A stretch of 64,000 nt of DNA. Source: Apium graveolens (lineage: Eukaryota > Streptophyta > Magnoliopsida > Apiales > Apiaceae). The stretch is taken from the NCBI RefSeq assembly GCF_009905375.1, contig NC_133653.1, positions 87,471,004 through 87,535,003 on the forward strand, in the 5' to 3' direction. The number at the start of each line of letters is the position of its first letter. The first letter of the stretch is position 1. Shown here in pieces: positions 22,623 through 33,008 of the stretch. The notes beneath the pieces are model-generated. The model searched no databases, had not been told where the DNA came from, and was given only the letters and a program-made list of their open reading frames with translations. The translations under genes and the position numbers were made by a program.

Positions 22623-22892
22623 ATGGTCAACTACAATATGTTTTTGAACTATGAGACCTTCAACATGGAGCTGAGCTGTGAGGACTGAAAACAGGAATGG
22701 CACGTAACTGTCATTTCTGATGAGATTTGGGACTCGGTTCCCCAGGAGGTTCTCACACACCTCCTGTTCTTTTACATGGACTACCATCGCCATCTGGAGC
22801 GATTGGAGGAAGAGAGGCTGGAAGCTCTCCGCCAACAAGAGCGAATCATACGACTCGCTATTCTTTTTGTAGAGAGTCAGAAGAAGAAATAA
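22623..22892 (+). pseudogene. Small extra ORF (89 codons) with one internal stop
   Basis: ATG at 22623 (MVNYNMFLNYETFNMELSCE), an in-frame TGA at 22686-22688, then the same frame to TAA 22890-22892 (EIWDSVPQEVLTHLLFFYMD and a charged helix rich in E, R and Q). A single TGG-to-TGA change would explain the stop, since the sequence reads GAC-TGA-AAA-CAG-GAA-TGG. No membrane segment is evident. The position, about 80 bases after an internal TATA box and before the long ORF, suggests a real accessory gene. I recognise no family. Confidence 0.5.
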
Positions 22893-23616
22893 TTTATTTT
22901 CTTCTTCCTGTTTTTCTTTATCGTCAGCTTTGTCCGGCTTCTTAGCCAAGGACAAAAGCTGTTGATGTTAGGTTTAGTAGCTTAGAACAGTCTTGTAATG
23001 CTCTGATGTAATTTAAATTTCATGAATGTATTCGCTTAATATATTAATGGAATTTTATATTTTTGCAAGATTATGTCTCTGAGATGTTTGCAATTTTACT
23101 ACACTGTTAAATCCTGATATATCCATATTCTGATGACCATTTTAATTATTAATTTAAATTAAGTTCTGATTTTAAAATATCAGTACGTGTTTACTTGATT
23201 TAATTTTGGCCATTCTCACATTCAGATTTTTTTTTGAATATTGGTTTTGCAGTGAAAATAATTAAATACGTGGGAACAGTTTAAATTTTGAATTAAAACT
23301 GACTTACCACAATTAATGGGATTACTGGGTAAGTGGAACGGTTTTTTCTTGAAAAACTGCATGTGCTAAGTAATCATTACTGTTTTCCCGTTCCCATTAA
23401 CTATTCATTATTGCTGCATGTTTGACAGGTATCCAACGGTTATATTTTTTTTAACCAAGTATACGTAAGAGAGAGAGAAGATTATTTAATCTTTTATTTA
23501 CTTTTACACTTTATCTCTCTTTCTTTGCTTTTACTTTCTCTCATTTCTGACGTTGGATTTTTATATAGACATTTTATCAAACACCTTACCGGCAATCTTA
23601 ATTTTCAATTTTTCTC
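22893..23616 (+). promoter_or_regulatory. Spacer and possible second internal promoter
   Basis: AT-rich spacer ending in GA-rich and CT-rich blocks (GAGAGAGAGAAG near 23470; TCTCTCTTTCTTTGC near 23513). TTATATAG at 23561-23568 lies about 50 bases before the ATG at 23617. The composition resembles a plant promoter and short 5' leader. Confidence 0.4.
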
Positions 23617-26600
23617 ATGGCCCATAAGGATTTGATCATCGATGGAGCTAAGTTCGTTCCCAACAACTATGCTGCAATTCTAAATCATGATGAAGCTCCG
23701 TTTGAGTTGCATTTTGTACAAGATCTTCTTGCACACAGTGAAATTGGGTATGCATTGACCCAACCTTCAGTCTTTTCAAGCCAACAAGTTCTGACGTTTT
23801 GGCGGACTGGCCATTTTGATAATGGTGGTGCTAATGGTTCTCCCAGCATTATTTTTGAAGTGGATGATTCTGAACATGTGGTAACTCCTGGTACAGTTCG
23901 CAAGGCTTTACATTTACCAGAAGGCTACATTTTCTCAACACCGGATGAACCAGCTCTACAGCAGCTCATGGTCAGTTTGGGATATGAGAGGAGTTTGGCT
24001 AAGCTTGGATAGTTGAAATGCGCACATATCAGAAAGGAATGGAGCTTTTTCTTCGACTGCATCACTAAAGCCTTCGGGAATAAGTGTTCCAACTTTCATG
24101 CCATTCCTATAATGAGTCAGCACATCGGGTATGCTATTATTAACCAAACTCATTTTGATTTTGCAAGTGCGGTGATAGGTTTTATTGGGGATAGGATGAC
24201 AGAGGATAGGAATGTTGTCTACTTTGCTAGATTTTGTCAGCTTATATATAATTTCTATTGTACTGATGAACCCCAACCTACCACTGACTTATACCCACCC
24301 TTTAAAATTGCTAAACGAGCCTTTAATGACTTGGTAAATGCTGACCTTAAGAAAATGGTGGTTAGACCTTTACAGATTCCTCAGTCTGTAAAATATATCC
24401 TGGTAAATGCTAATCCTCAAACCTATAGATCTATTTATCCTGATGTTCAATTTACCACCACATCTCAAACACCACACCAACCATCAGAACAAACCATAGA
24501 TACATCTATACCTCAACCCTCCCTCAGAACATATCTTGAAACATATCTCACACCTTCACAAACAGCTCACCCTTCATCCTCAGCACCTACTGTGAAGCCT
24601 TCATCTTCCAAGCCCAAGAGGACAAAGACTGTTCCTCAGACACCACAGAAGAGAAGGAGGATTGTTCTGAGAGATGAGTCTGATAGTGATGAACAGGTTT
24701 CTACATCAGAACCTGTTGTTACAGAAGCTGAGAAGGTTCCTTCTCAGAAGGATTCTAGAATTGGGGGATCTAAGCTTCTCAAAAGGCTTAGAAGAATGAC
24801 TTCTGCTGAACCTCCCAAGGAATCCCCACCTTCAAAGAGATACAAAAAACAGAGAGCTAAAAGGCCAGCTTCAGATGATGAGGAAGCAGCAGCTAAGGAA
24901 GGAGATCAGGAATCTCTGATCTCAAAAGAACCAGAATTTGCTGAAGCTACTGCATCTCCTTCTTCATTGTCCCCAACTCAGAAAGCTGCTACAGACAAGG
25001 CAAACACACCATCTGTGTCTCCTGTACATGAAACTGTATCTCCTGTAGACCCAGGCACAAGTGCTGAAATTGACATTCAAAACCTGGTTGTGCCTGAGGT
25101 TCTCTACTTAGAAGCTCCAACATCAATTAATCCATCAACAACACCTGTTACTGATGCTACTCAAACTCCAGAATTGTCTACTACACCTTCTCTGCATCTA
25201 GATGTTGATGATCATAATATAGTTGAGCATCAGGATATGGTTGTTGATCAGAACTTCGAAACAGATCAGCACTTAGAGGATGATGCTGAAGCCTCGATTG
25301 CTTCTCATACTGTTGTTTTATCAGAAGATGCTGATTCTGTAAGTTCTGATGCTGCAAATGCTGATACTACTGGTGATGTTGCTACTAATGCAGATGCTGA
25401 TGAAGCTGGTCCTTCAGGACATGCACCTCCACCAACTGTTTCTAAATCTAAACTCGTCAAGAAGTTTGTACGAGGAGAAGCACCAGTACCTTGGAGTGAA
25501 ACTCCTAGAGGACAAGAGTGGACTAAGGAATGGAACTCAGTTACCTTTGTTCCATCTGAAAAGATTCTTGCTGAGCACTTGGACAAAGCTGATCAGATGT
25601 TAATTAATGATGATTTCAAGACACGGCTTCGAGTCACTGCATTGAGTACTAGACATCTTCAAGGTCTCCACTCAACAAATCATGCAGAGTTACATAAAAT
25701 TCAGGAAGAATTGCTCAAGCAAGAAACAGTTAAGAAACTTGAAAAAAAAAGTTTCTTTCAACCTACCTTTGACATAGTTGCTTACATTGAGAAGACCCAA
25801 GAGAAGCAACAGTCTCAGATTGATGATATTTTGAAAAATCAAGCTTCTCAGCAATCTCAACTCGATGAAATCCAAGCCTCAGTGGAATTGCTTGTCTCTC
25901 TTCTCTTACCTGCTGATGCCAAAAAGGGGGAGAAAGTAATTAAGTCCAAATGCAAAACTGATCAGACACTGAAGGGGAAGGTTGATGAAAAAGATGACCA
26001 GGGAAACTCTGGAATGGGTGGAGGTTATGGTCAAGGTAGAAGTTTCTCATCAAGAAGAGCTGAAATTACAAGTCACCGGACAAGTTCTGATGCTGGAAAA
26101 AGAATTACTTCTGATACTGGTAAAAGGATAAGTTCTGATGAACTTTTGGATCTTGATGAAGAATTATCAAGACAGTTATTTCTAAAGGAGAATCCAGGAA
26201 TGGACTTGGAAAGTCTGATGGAAGAAGAAGCTAGACTTAAGTCAGAAAAAGTCAAATCTAAATCTGAAGCTTCTGTTGGTAAAAAGAAACTTCCAAAAGT
26301 CAAAGGCAGTGTGATAAAAGAAAGAACAAATCCTGAAGCAACCAAGGCTAAATCACAATTGCAAATAGATCCAAGGTCTAAGGGCAAAGAGAAAATTGGT
26401 GAACCTATCAAGGTTTATGTGCCTCCTGTGGATGAAGAAATTACTGTTGAAGATGCTGATCTTGCTCTGACTTCAAGAAAAATTTCTAAGACAACCTCTG
26501 ACATGGCTCAAGTTGTTCAGAGTAAAGATAGAGTTAGTTCTGATATCTCAAAGAAGCAAGTAACCTCTGACATAGCTCAAGTTAATTTGATATCAGAAGA

Positions 26601-26814
26601 TAGATCAAAGGAAACCTCTGACATTGCTCATGTTAAACCTTCAAAGATACTCCTACCAGGATTCACCAAAGCCAAACAGACTCAACCTTTGAAGACTGCT
26701 GCAAGTGGTTTTGAAGCAAGAGTGGTTACTGGAAAGGAAGCAAGAGATATAACTGGATGGGAAGTGCTGATGAAAGAAGAATACAGAACACAACCAATGA
26801 TCCAACTTCCTTAA
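23617..26814 (+). pseudogene. Long Sirevirus 'env-like' ORF, 1,066 codons with one stop
   Basis: ATG at 23617 (MAHKDLIIDGAKFVPNNYAA), one TAG at 24010-24012, then open to 26814. The N-terminal 270 residues are a folded-looking domain (FELHFVQDLLAHSEIGYAL; EWSFFFDCITKAFGNKCSNF) similar to the uncharacterised 'plant transposon protein' domain found in many plant elements. Next come a Pro/Ser/Thr-rich region with basic clusters (PKRTKTVPQTPQKRRRIVL near 24613-24670, NLS-like), an acidic region, and a Gln/Lys-rich coiled coil (about 25660-25910). No signal peptide or transmembrane segment is visible, so 'envelope' is a positional name only. The true C-terminus continues in another frame at 26757-27419. 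Confidence 0.8.
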
Positions 26815-27419
26815 GTGAACCAGGTATTGGAGTAACTCCTGAAAGATTGAATCAACTAGAATCTGTACAGATGGTTTACCATACCTACTTGAAAGAACAC
26901 ATCTTGTTGTACTTCATGACAGATGGTAGGGTTTATCATATAAGGGAAAATGCCATTCCACTGAAGTATTTTGAAGAACTGGAACATGTATTATTCTTAC
27001 TTCAAGTGAATGACAAAATAACAGAAAGTGCTGCAAACTATTTAAAGAGTCAAATTCAGAGACAGAAAAGGCTTTATTCTGTTAAGTCTGACAGCACATA
27101 TCTTCCAAAGTACAGAGATCACAAGGGTGATATTGTTGAGATGAAGCCTAACTCTGCTAAGATTATAACTACCTTTCCGGGTTACAAGGCTGTGGAATTC
27201 AATCTTCAGTCTGACAAGGCGTATTTGATCAGACTGGATCAGGACATAAAGAAAGCTAAAATTAATGATCTCAGGGATGCAATCTTTCAAACTGGTGAAG
27301 ATTCTGCAGAACTTAAAGATGCTAAAAGGAGGATGATTGATGAACTCAGATATGCTGAGAGATGTTTGTTAAAGAACTATCTCAGAACAACTCCTGACAT
27401 TAGAGAGATCAGAAGATGA
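26757..27419 (+). pseudogene. C-terminal part of the long extra ORF, shifted frame
   Basis: The frame differs from the 26814 stop frame. The overlap at 26757-26814 suggests one small indel near 26800. The protein part starts around DPTSLSEPGIGVTPERLNQ and includes ILLYFMTDGRVYHIREN, LKYFEELEHVLFLLQVN and a lysine-rich helical C-terminus ending IREIRR. A similar block (YYKDGSFIFQNRE...) ends the ORF of the Copia remnant at 10660-11117, which supports calling it the conserved C-terminal domain of this protein class. Confidence 0.7.
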
Positions 27420-27608
27420 AGCCAAGTCAAGATCTACAACTGCTCAAATTCTTATATGAATACAGACTGAAGTTGTTATCAGAAGTTAAAGTTGGTAAAG
27501 CTTTAAGGACTGTAAGTTGTAGTTATCTAGTCAAATTCTCATGTATTTGTACTTAATGTTTTTGACATCATCAAATATCTGTTAACTTGTATATTATGCT
27601 AATTTACA

Positions 27609-27621
27609 AGGTGGGGGAGAT
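27609..27621 (+). other. Polypurine tract
   Basis: AGGTGGGGGAGAT immediately before the 3' LTR start TGTTAGATA. Confidence 0.85.
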
Positions 27622-28226
27622 TGTTAGATATATTTGATAATGTCATGACTAATGTGATTTATGTTTAGTTTTCAGATCTTACTTAAACAGGACAAATCAG
27701 TACTTAACTGAAATCAGTACTTATACTGAAGTCAGAACTTAAGTCATCAGTACTTAAGGTTCAGGAGATATCTATCAGAAGATAATATCAGGACTTAAAG
27801 GAAACGTTCAGATAAGGAAAGCAGCTGATTTACAAGAAGAGAAGATCGAGACAAACATAAGAAGAGATATGCATGAAGAAGGAATTCTTGAAGAATAGAA
27901 TACTTGGAAGAAAAGATATCTGATTGATATATTTTAGGAAGCAGAATTATATTCCATATCAATTAGCGATTATCTTGTAACTGTGTAGTATATAAACACA
28001 GACATAGAGTTTACACTAAAAGTGTTATCGTTATCGAGAAGATTATTCATTGTAACCCTACCAGCTCTCGTGATATTTGTTCATCACTGAGAGAGGACAG
28101 TTCCATACTGTAATAGAGTTTATTGTTTTGAATAAAGTTTGTTTTCTGTTACTTGAGTTATTAAAGACCGATTTGATTGTGCTATACACTGTATTCACCC
28201 CCCTCTACAGTGTGTGTGACCTCACA
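27622..28226 (+). repeat. 3' LTR of Sirevirus-like element
   Basis: Full-length partner of 14853-15457. Starts TGTTAGATATATTTG; the end has changed from CCTAACA to CCTCACA. TATA box at 27989-27996. Confidence 0.92.
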
Positions 28227-28241
28227 GATAGATACAAGAAT

Positions 28242-28279
28242 CCCTCTTGTAATAAGTTTTAGAATGCATGTACATGAAT
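28242..28279 (+). repeat. 38-base flank repeat, right copy
   Basis: Nearly the same as 14786-14823 (35 of 38 bases), same orientation, 15 bases outside the 3' LTR. Confidence 0.8.
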
Positions 28280-30947
28280 ATCTCTAGCCGTAATTATGTT
28301 TACTCAATTAAATATTAACAAGTTTATATGAATTACATTTGGTCAGATGAATACTACAAGAGCTACCACATAGTTTCTATCAGATTACTACTAGTATACT
28401 TTATTAGATCATTAAGACAATACTAAATCTGATCTTTTATTTATGCTTAAAAGAGAGAACATAATTTATTTTGATTCTTCAACTAAATCCAAAAAAATCA
28501 AACAAAAAAGTAGCAACAAATAGCAGATTCGAAACTCCCAACTCCTCGCAACTCCATACCTGCACTCGAGCGACACCCCGCAACAAAAAGGCAACCCCAA
28601 ACACAACAATGATTCTCCTTAGAGTAAACTTGCACAACAAAAACACTAGGGAGACAACTCAAAAAAATTAAGAGTTGGAACAATAACACCACCCCAGAAC
28701 TCAGACCTTACACCCTCCATCTCTCTGCTACACGTTTCAAACAATCCTACGGAAATCAAAACAGAGAAAAGAATATCCATCCAAAACCAAAATCCAGCCA
28801 CACTTGTATTTCAAAAACCGGACACCGAGACAAAAACAACAACACTAGCATCTCCTCGAAACCTCCACCTCCACAACAAAACCCAGACAACTTCAAAAAT
28901 GCAAAAAAACCAGAAAACCACTAACCTCCAGCTTATAGTTTTTGTTATCATTACAAATTTGAGGATAGTTTGAATACCAGAAAATTCAAAAAAAATACTC
29001 GAAATGTACTGATCTTTACCTCGACAAAAGGGGATGAGTCTGGCCAAGTCTGGCATGATTGTCTTCTTCTATACAAGCCGATCCAGCTTTTTCCAAACCT
29101 TCAGCAAATTGCTTATACATTCTTTGTCAATAGTAATGTTAAATGCTAGTACCTTCTTTTGACAAAGAATTTCCAGTACCAAACGAGTTTCAATTTATCG
29201 GTATTAATTTCTATGGAGCTTATCAGTACATTTAGAAAAGAAAAAAAATTGATAATAGTTTGAATACCAGAAAATTCAACACAAAAATATACCAAATTGG
29301 TTCCCAAATGACTAATTGACAAGTAATGATTATCGTAGCTCTTATACATGTAGTTAATAAAGGGATATTAGATGGAAAACACATGAGTGAAATTTTTTGC
29401 CATTACAACTTAGGAAACAGAATGAATTGGTTTTGTATACCATATCTTAATTTAAGGGAAGGGGGAATCATATGTAACCAGCAGTAATTTTCCAAAGTTT
29501 GTATGAACAAAATGTTATCAATCAGCCCTTCTTTACATTGTTATATATGCAGTATTGTATTCTAATGGGGGCTAAAAATAATATTTACAATCTTCTTCAC
29601 AATCACAACTTAATCCAGTCTCTTGTCATTCCCCATATTTCATATACACGACCTGTTAAGATAACAAGCCTTCTTCATTCAGTTTTAAGAACTTCAGAAA
29701 ACAATGCCTTTCGCTTAGGGTTACACATGTAGGAGATTAAATAAGTTTTTCGACATTCAAGGTCACTATTTTAACTATCATTCATATTTCTGCTGGAGTG
29801 CTGGTCATAATTGCAGAAGGTTTCACGTGTACAATATTTCAAATATAATTGAAATGAACCATTAAAATTCTCCGAGGAAAGTGGAAATAGCTACAGAAAA
29901 AATAGACAATATTTATGAAACATGTTAACTAATAGAAGGAAGTTCAAACACTACCAGTCCATGTGTTATCATTTTCATATTTATTGTTGAAGATGTACTC
30001 GTTTCTAACACCATTCTTTAAATTGGAACCCTTAATGATAATTTATAAGCGCCCTTTTCCCATTACGTTCTCGTGTTCAAAGTAATTAAAAGAATCCATC
30101 ATGATCCTTGAAGGTAACTTGCTCTCATGATACAAAATGTCATCATCTTCACTCATATAGTCCTGCATCTTTTACACCGTAAACATGTACAGAGCTTAAA
30201 CCTGGTACTATGACTTGTCCAATAAGATATTTTACATGAAAACCAAATTGTTTATAAGAAAAATAGAGTCTTGAGAATAGTTATTATACAACATTATGTG
30301 ATCAAATGACAAGAACATTGAAATAAAAAGGTTTTCAAATGTTCTAATAACCTATGTGCGCACATCACCTAAATTTATACACTCAATTATATCCTCATCA
30401 CAGTAAGATAGTTCCAAATAACCAAGATAATTAATGACATGATGCTAAAAGAAACATTCTGTATATTAGAATCTTAAAAAGCCTCCTCCGTTCTATCGAT
30501 TTTTAAATGCGAAAAACCTGACGCCATCCTAACACCCAAAAGGGACTGAAATAATAATGATGACCCAGAGCCTAAAAGAAGTTCTAATGAGGTATACAAG
30601 CCTTTAGTGGCCTCAAAACCATTTATATTATTTATCAACTCCTTCCAGGATCTCATACATCATTCTTCTATGCAACAGGTAACTACGTCTACATAAACAA
30701 AATTTCCAGTTGTATTATAGAGTTTCTTTCACTCGGTGCATTCTGGTTTCATCATTTCCCATAAACTACTCACATAACAAGGTTGTTCTTTCAAAACCTC
30801 TCCCCTCACTGCTGAGAGACGGTGCAATGACATTTTTAGTGACAGAAGAAATTTAATGCCAAACAAACAGACATGTAAGGGAATTATAAGCAGCCAGACA
30901 AATCTTACATGAAATGTGCTACATTGTATGTGCAAGTAAAATCCAAC
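28280..30947. other. Non-LTR sequence, possible CACTA interior or host DNA
   Basis: No convincing gene. From 28490 to 28920 the plus strand is rich in A and C and poor in G. A 25-base direct repeat (ATAGTTTGAATACCAG...) lies at 28965-28989 and 29255-29279. A minus-strand stretch at about 30175-30055 has protein-like character after an AG acceptor (DYMSEDDDILYHESKLPSRI), but I cannot assign it. This stretch lies between the CACTA end and the LEUNIG-like exon and may be their common carrier. Confidence 0.4.
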
Positions 30948-31063
30948 CTTTAATGAGTGCCGACATGTTTGTGTCTCCACATCCAGTATGGATACCACAT
31001 TCTCTGCTGTGGCAGCAAGCAATCTTCCATGACGGGTTGAAATCTCATCTGAGTCGTGCCACC
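30948..31063 (-). pseudogene. LUG-like: LEUNIG-like WD40 exon, frameshifted
   Basis: The minus strand shows an acceptor (AAAATCAG), then GGTTQMRFQP, a one-base shift, then RHGRLLAATAENVVSILDVE and TQTCRHSLK, then a GT donor (AAAG/GTTGG). This matches the WD40 region of plant LEUNIG/LEUNIG-homolog co-repressors, which I recall as containing GGTSQVRFQP and AAAENVVSILDVETQ. The exon is 116 bases with both splice signals. The single-base loss makes it non-coding as it stands. I found no neighbouring LEUNIG exons within 3 kb, so it is a fragment and not a gene. Intron sequence is retained, so it did not come from an mRNA copy. Confidence 0.75.
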
Positions 31064-31193
31064 CTGATTTTCCAAACAGTAGGAAAGATCAATTAACACA
31101 TGAACCAAGATGCTTCACTTCTCCTGCAAGTATAATAACAATGCATAATAAGAGTGGATACTATAGAATCATCTTGAAAGAACAATTTACAGA

Positions 31194-31778
31194 TGATAGG
31201 GAATACATAAATCCCGATTACGTAGTTAATGTTGTATTAATTACACATGATTTGAGCTACAAGGCCCAATAAGAAGATGTATGACATTCAGGCCAAAAAG
31301 GTTAAACACATTGATCAGGCCTGATGGACCAGATCAGGCCTGATGGAACAAAGAAGGCCCAAAACCCTGAATATTAATTGATTTCGTAATTAATTAATAA
31401 GGGAGAAAAACAGCTATTAAGATGAGTCCTAGTGGGGATATAAATCCTTGTAGATTGACCTCCAAGGAACCTCATGGGATAAGGAATCAGCTTCCTACTT
31501 CCTAGGACTCCAAAGTCTATTCTAATTCAGAGACTTGCCCACCAAGCCTCCTAACCCAAGTCCAATTCAAGGGCTCCCAACATCTATATAAGGGGTCTCA
31601 CCCCCACCAATCAGAACTATGTTTTTTGGCTTGATTCTCTAATTCATAGAGATACGTAAGCATCTCGTAAAGGCAGAGTTAAGTTACGAAACACGAGAGT
31701 AGCCATTAAAGGCCTTGAGCTCCAGAACCTTTGCAATAAACACAGCAATTAATATACTCTAGTTTTTTATCCATAACA
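31194..31778 (+). repeat. 5' LTR of Retand-type element
   Basis: TGATAGGGAATAC...CCATAACA, 585 bases, matching 61550-62125 closely. TATATAAG at 31585-31592 is the likely TATA box. Confidence 0.93.
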
Positions 31779-31780
31779 TT

Positions 31781-31797
31781 TGGCGCCGTCTGTGGGA
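31781..31797 (+). other. Primer-binding site
   Basis: TGGCGCCGTCTGTGGGA, two bases after the LTR end. This is the common PBS class of plant Tat/Retand Gypsy elements. Confidence 0.88.
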
Positions 31798-31813
31798 AAG
31801 CACAACAATAACC

Positions 31814-33008
31814 CTGGCGAGAACACGGAGTGGCAACAATACCCATGGAAGTACACCAGTTGCGACAACCCAAGCGATTTCGTTAACAGTGGAAATACCT
31901 CTGCATACAACCTATGCCATCACCCAAGGAGGAGCCCATGTAGGGGCAACTGAACCTCAACCTCAAGGGACGATTCCCCCAGCTCCTCAAGGTACAAATC
32001 CCCAACTTCAACAGCTACATACACCTGTGAATTCCCGACCCGTTGGGTATGAATATTCAACTGTTGTGACTACTAACCCCTCGTATGGGATGCCCCTTTA
32101 CCCCGAGGTCGGAGGAAGTGGACATGCGGGACGAAGTGAAGCACGAAGGCAAACACCCCCTACATCCAAGGTTTGGCCCCTATCTCGGAAGATCAGGAAT
32201 TTTCTGGTCCTTATACTAAGAGAGATTCCTAATCTTCGGATGATGAAGTAGCCCCAAGAAGGAGGCGTGCTGGCAAAGAACCGATGCCTGATGCTAACCA
32301 ACGTCCCAGAAGCACCCGAAGGACGAATCCCCAGGAAGTGCAGGAGAGAATCAGGGCTCATGAGGCTGAGATTCAAAGGCTGAAGCGCGACATGGAAGTG
32401 CACCAGGCTCCCAGGCCCCCATTACCACCTAGGGGAGAAATCCTCCTCCAATCATAGATCTGGATGGTCCGTCACAAAGAAGGGCTGTAGTCCCGAGAAC
32501 TGATCCAAGCAATCTTCTTCCCCTTGGAGATCTTGATGATCCTACTCCACCATTCACTGAAGAGATAATGAATGCCCATATCTCAAGGAAGTTCAAGATG
32601 CCCACTATCAAAGCTTATGATGGCACGGGAGATCCCGCAAATCACGTCAGGATGTTCTCCAATGCACTGTTGTTACAGCCCGTGAATGACGCTATTAAGT
32701 GTCGGGCCTTTCCTCAAACCCTGTCGGGTATGGTTCAAAGATGGTATAGTCGTTTGCCCCCGAACTCTATTAGGTCCTTTAGAGAATTAAGTTAGGCTTT
32801 TATTAAGCAGTTCATCAGTGGGAGAGTGCATGAGAAAAGTTCAGCATCTCTCATGAGCATTGTGCAGGGAGCGAATGAATCCTTGAGAGACTACTTGAAT
32901 CGTTTCACAAGGGAAGCTTTAAAAGTCCCAGACCTTGATGACAAGGTAGCCATGATAGTACTGCAACAGGGAACTAGGGATGAGTTCCTCAAAATGTCCT
33001 TGGCCAAG
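31814..33008 (+). pseudogene. gag: Retand gag, N-terminal part (before nested insertion)
   Basis: The reading LARTRSGNNTHGSTPVATT begins at 31814 with CTG where ATG is expected, so the start codon seems lost. A frameshift lies near 32170-32250. After about 32410 the gag core is clear: PPFTEEIMNAHISRKFKMP, KAYDGTGDPANHVRMFSNAL, CRAFPQTLSGMVQRWYSRLP, then a TAG at about 32794 in the helix preceding AFIKQFISG. It ends LKMSLAK at 33008, exactly where the inserted element begins; the same frame resumes at 54028 with RPPESILQLQDTAG. Gag would package the element RNA. Confidence 0.85.

Larger units (their letters stand above)
14853..28226 (+). mobile_element. Sirevirus-like Copia retrotransposon with extra ORFs, 13.4 kb
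   Basis: Complete in outline: 5' LTR (14853-15457), PBS, gag with three zinc knuckles, one-frame pol, a 1.4-kb spacer, a small ORF, a long 'env-like' ORF, polypurine tract and 3' LTR (27622-28226). Gag with several CCHC knuckles and a large ORF after pol are Sirevirus (SIRE) hallmarks. Flanking five bases are GATAT (14848-14852) and GATAG (28227-28231), an imperfect target duplication. The two 605-base LTRs look a few percent different. It is relatively young but dead, with point stops and small frameshifts in gag, pol and both extra ORFs. Confidence 0.9.

Noticed and set aside
22727..22945. Plus-strand ORF 22727-22945 and minus ORF 22584-22955
   Set aside because: They overlap the better-supported 89-codon frame 22623-22892, which follows the TATA box and starts at the first ATG.
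24013..26814. Independent 933-codon gene starting at 24013
   Set aside because: There is no ATG there (TTG after a stop); the frame is continuous with 23617, so it is one ORF with a single TAG.
30474..30656. Minus-strand 60-codon ORF near the LEUNIG-like exon
   Set aside because: It does not match a WD40 blade or any LEUNIG exon I know, and has no convincing splice sites.
31194..33008. Gag start at ATG 31845
   Set aside because: That frame stops after 13 codons; the conserved gag frame begins earlier at 31814 with CTG.
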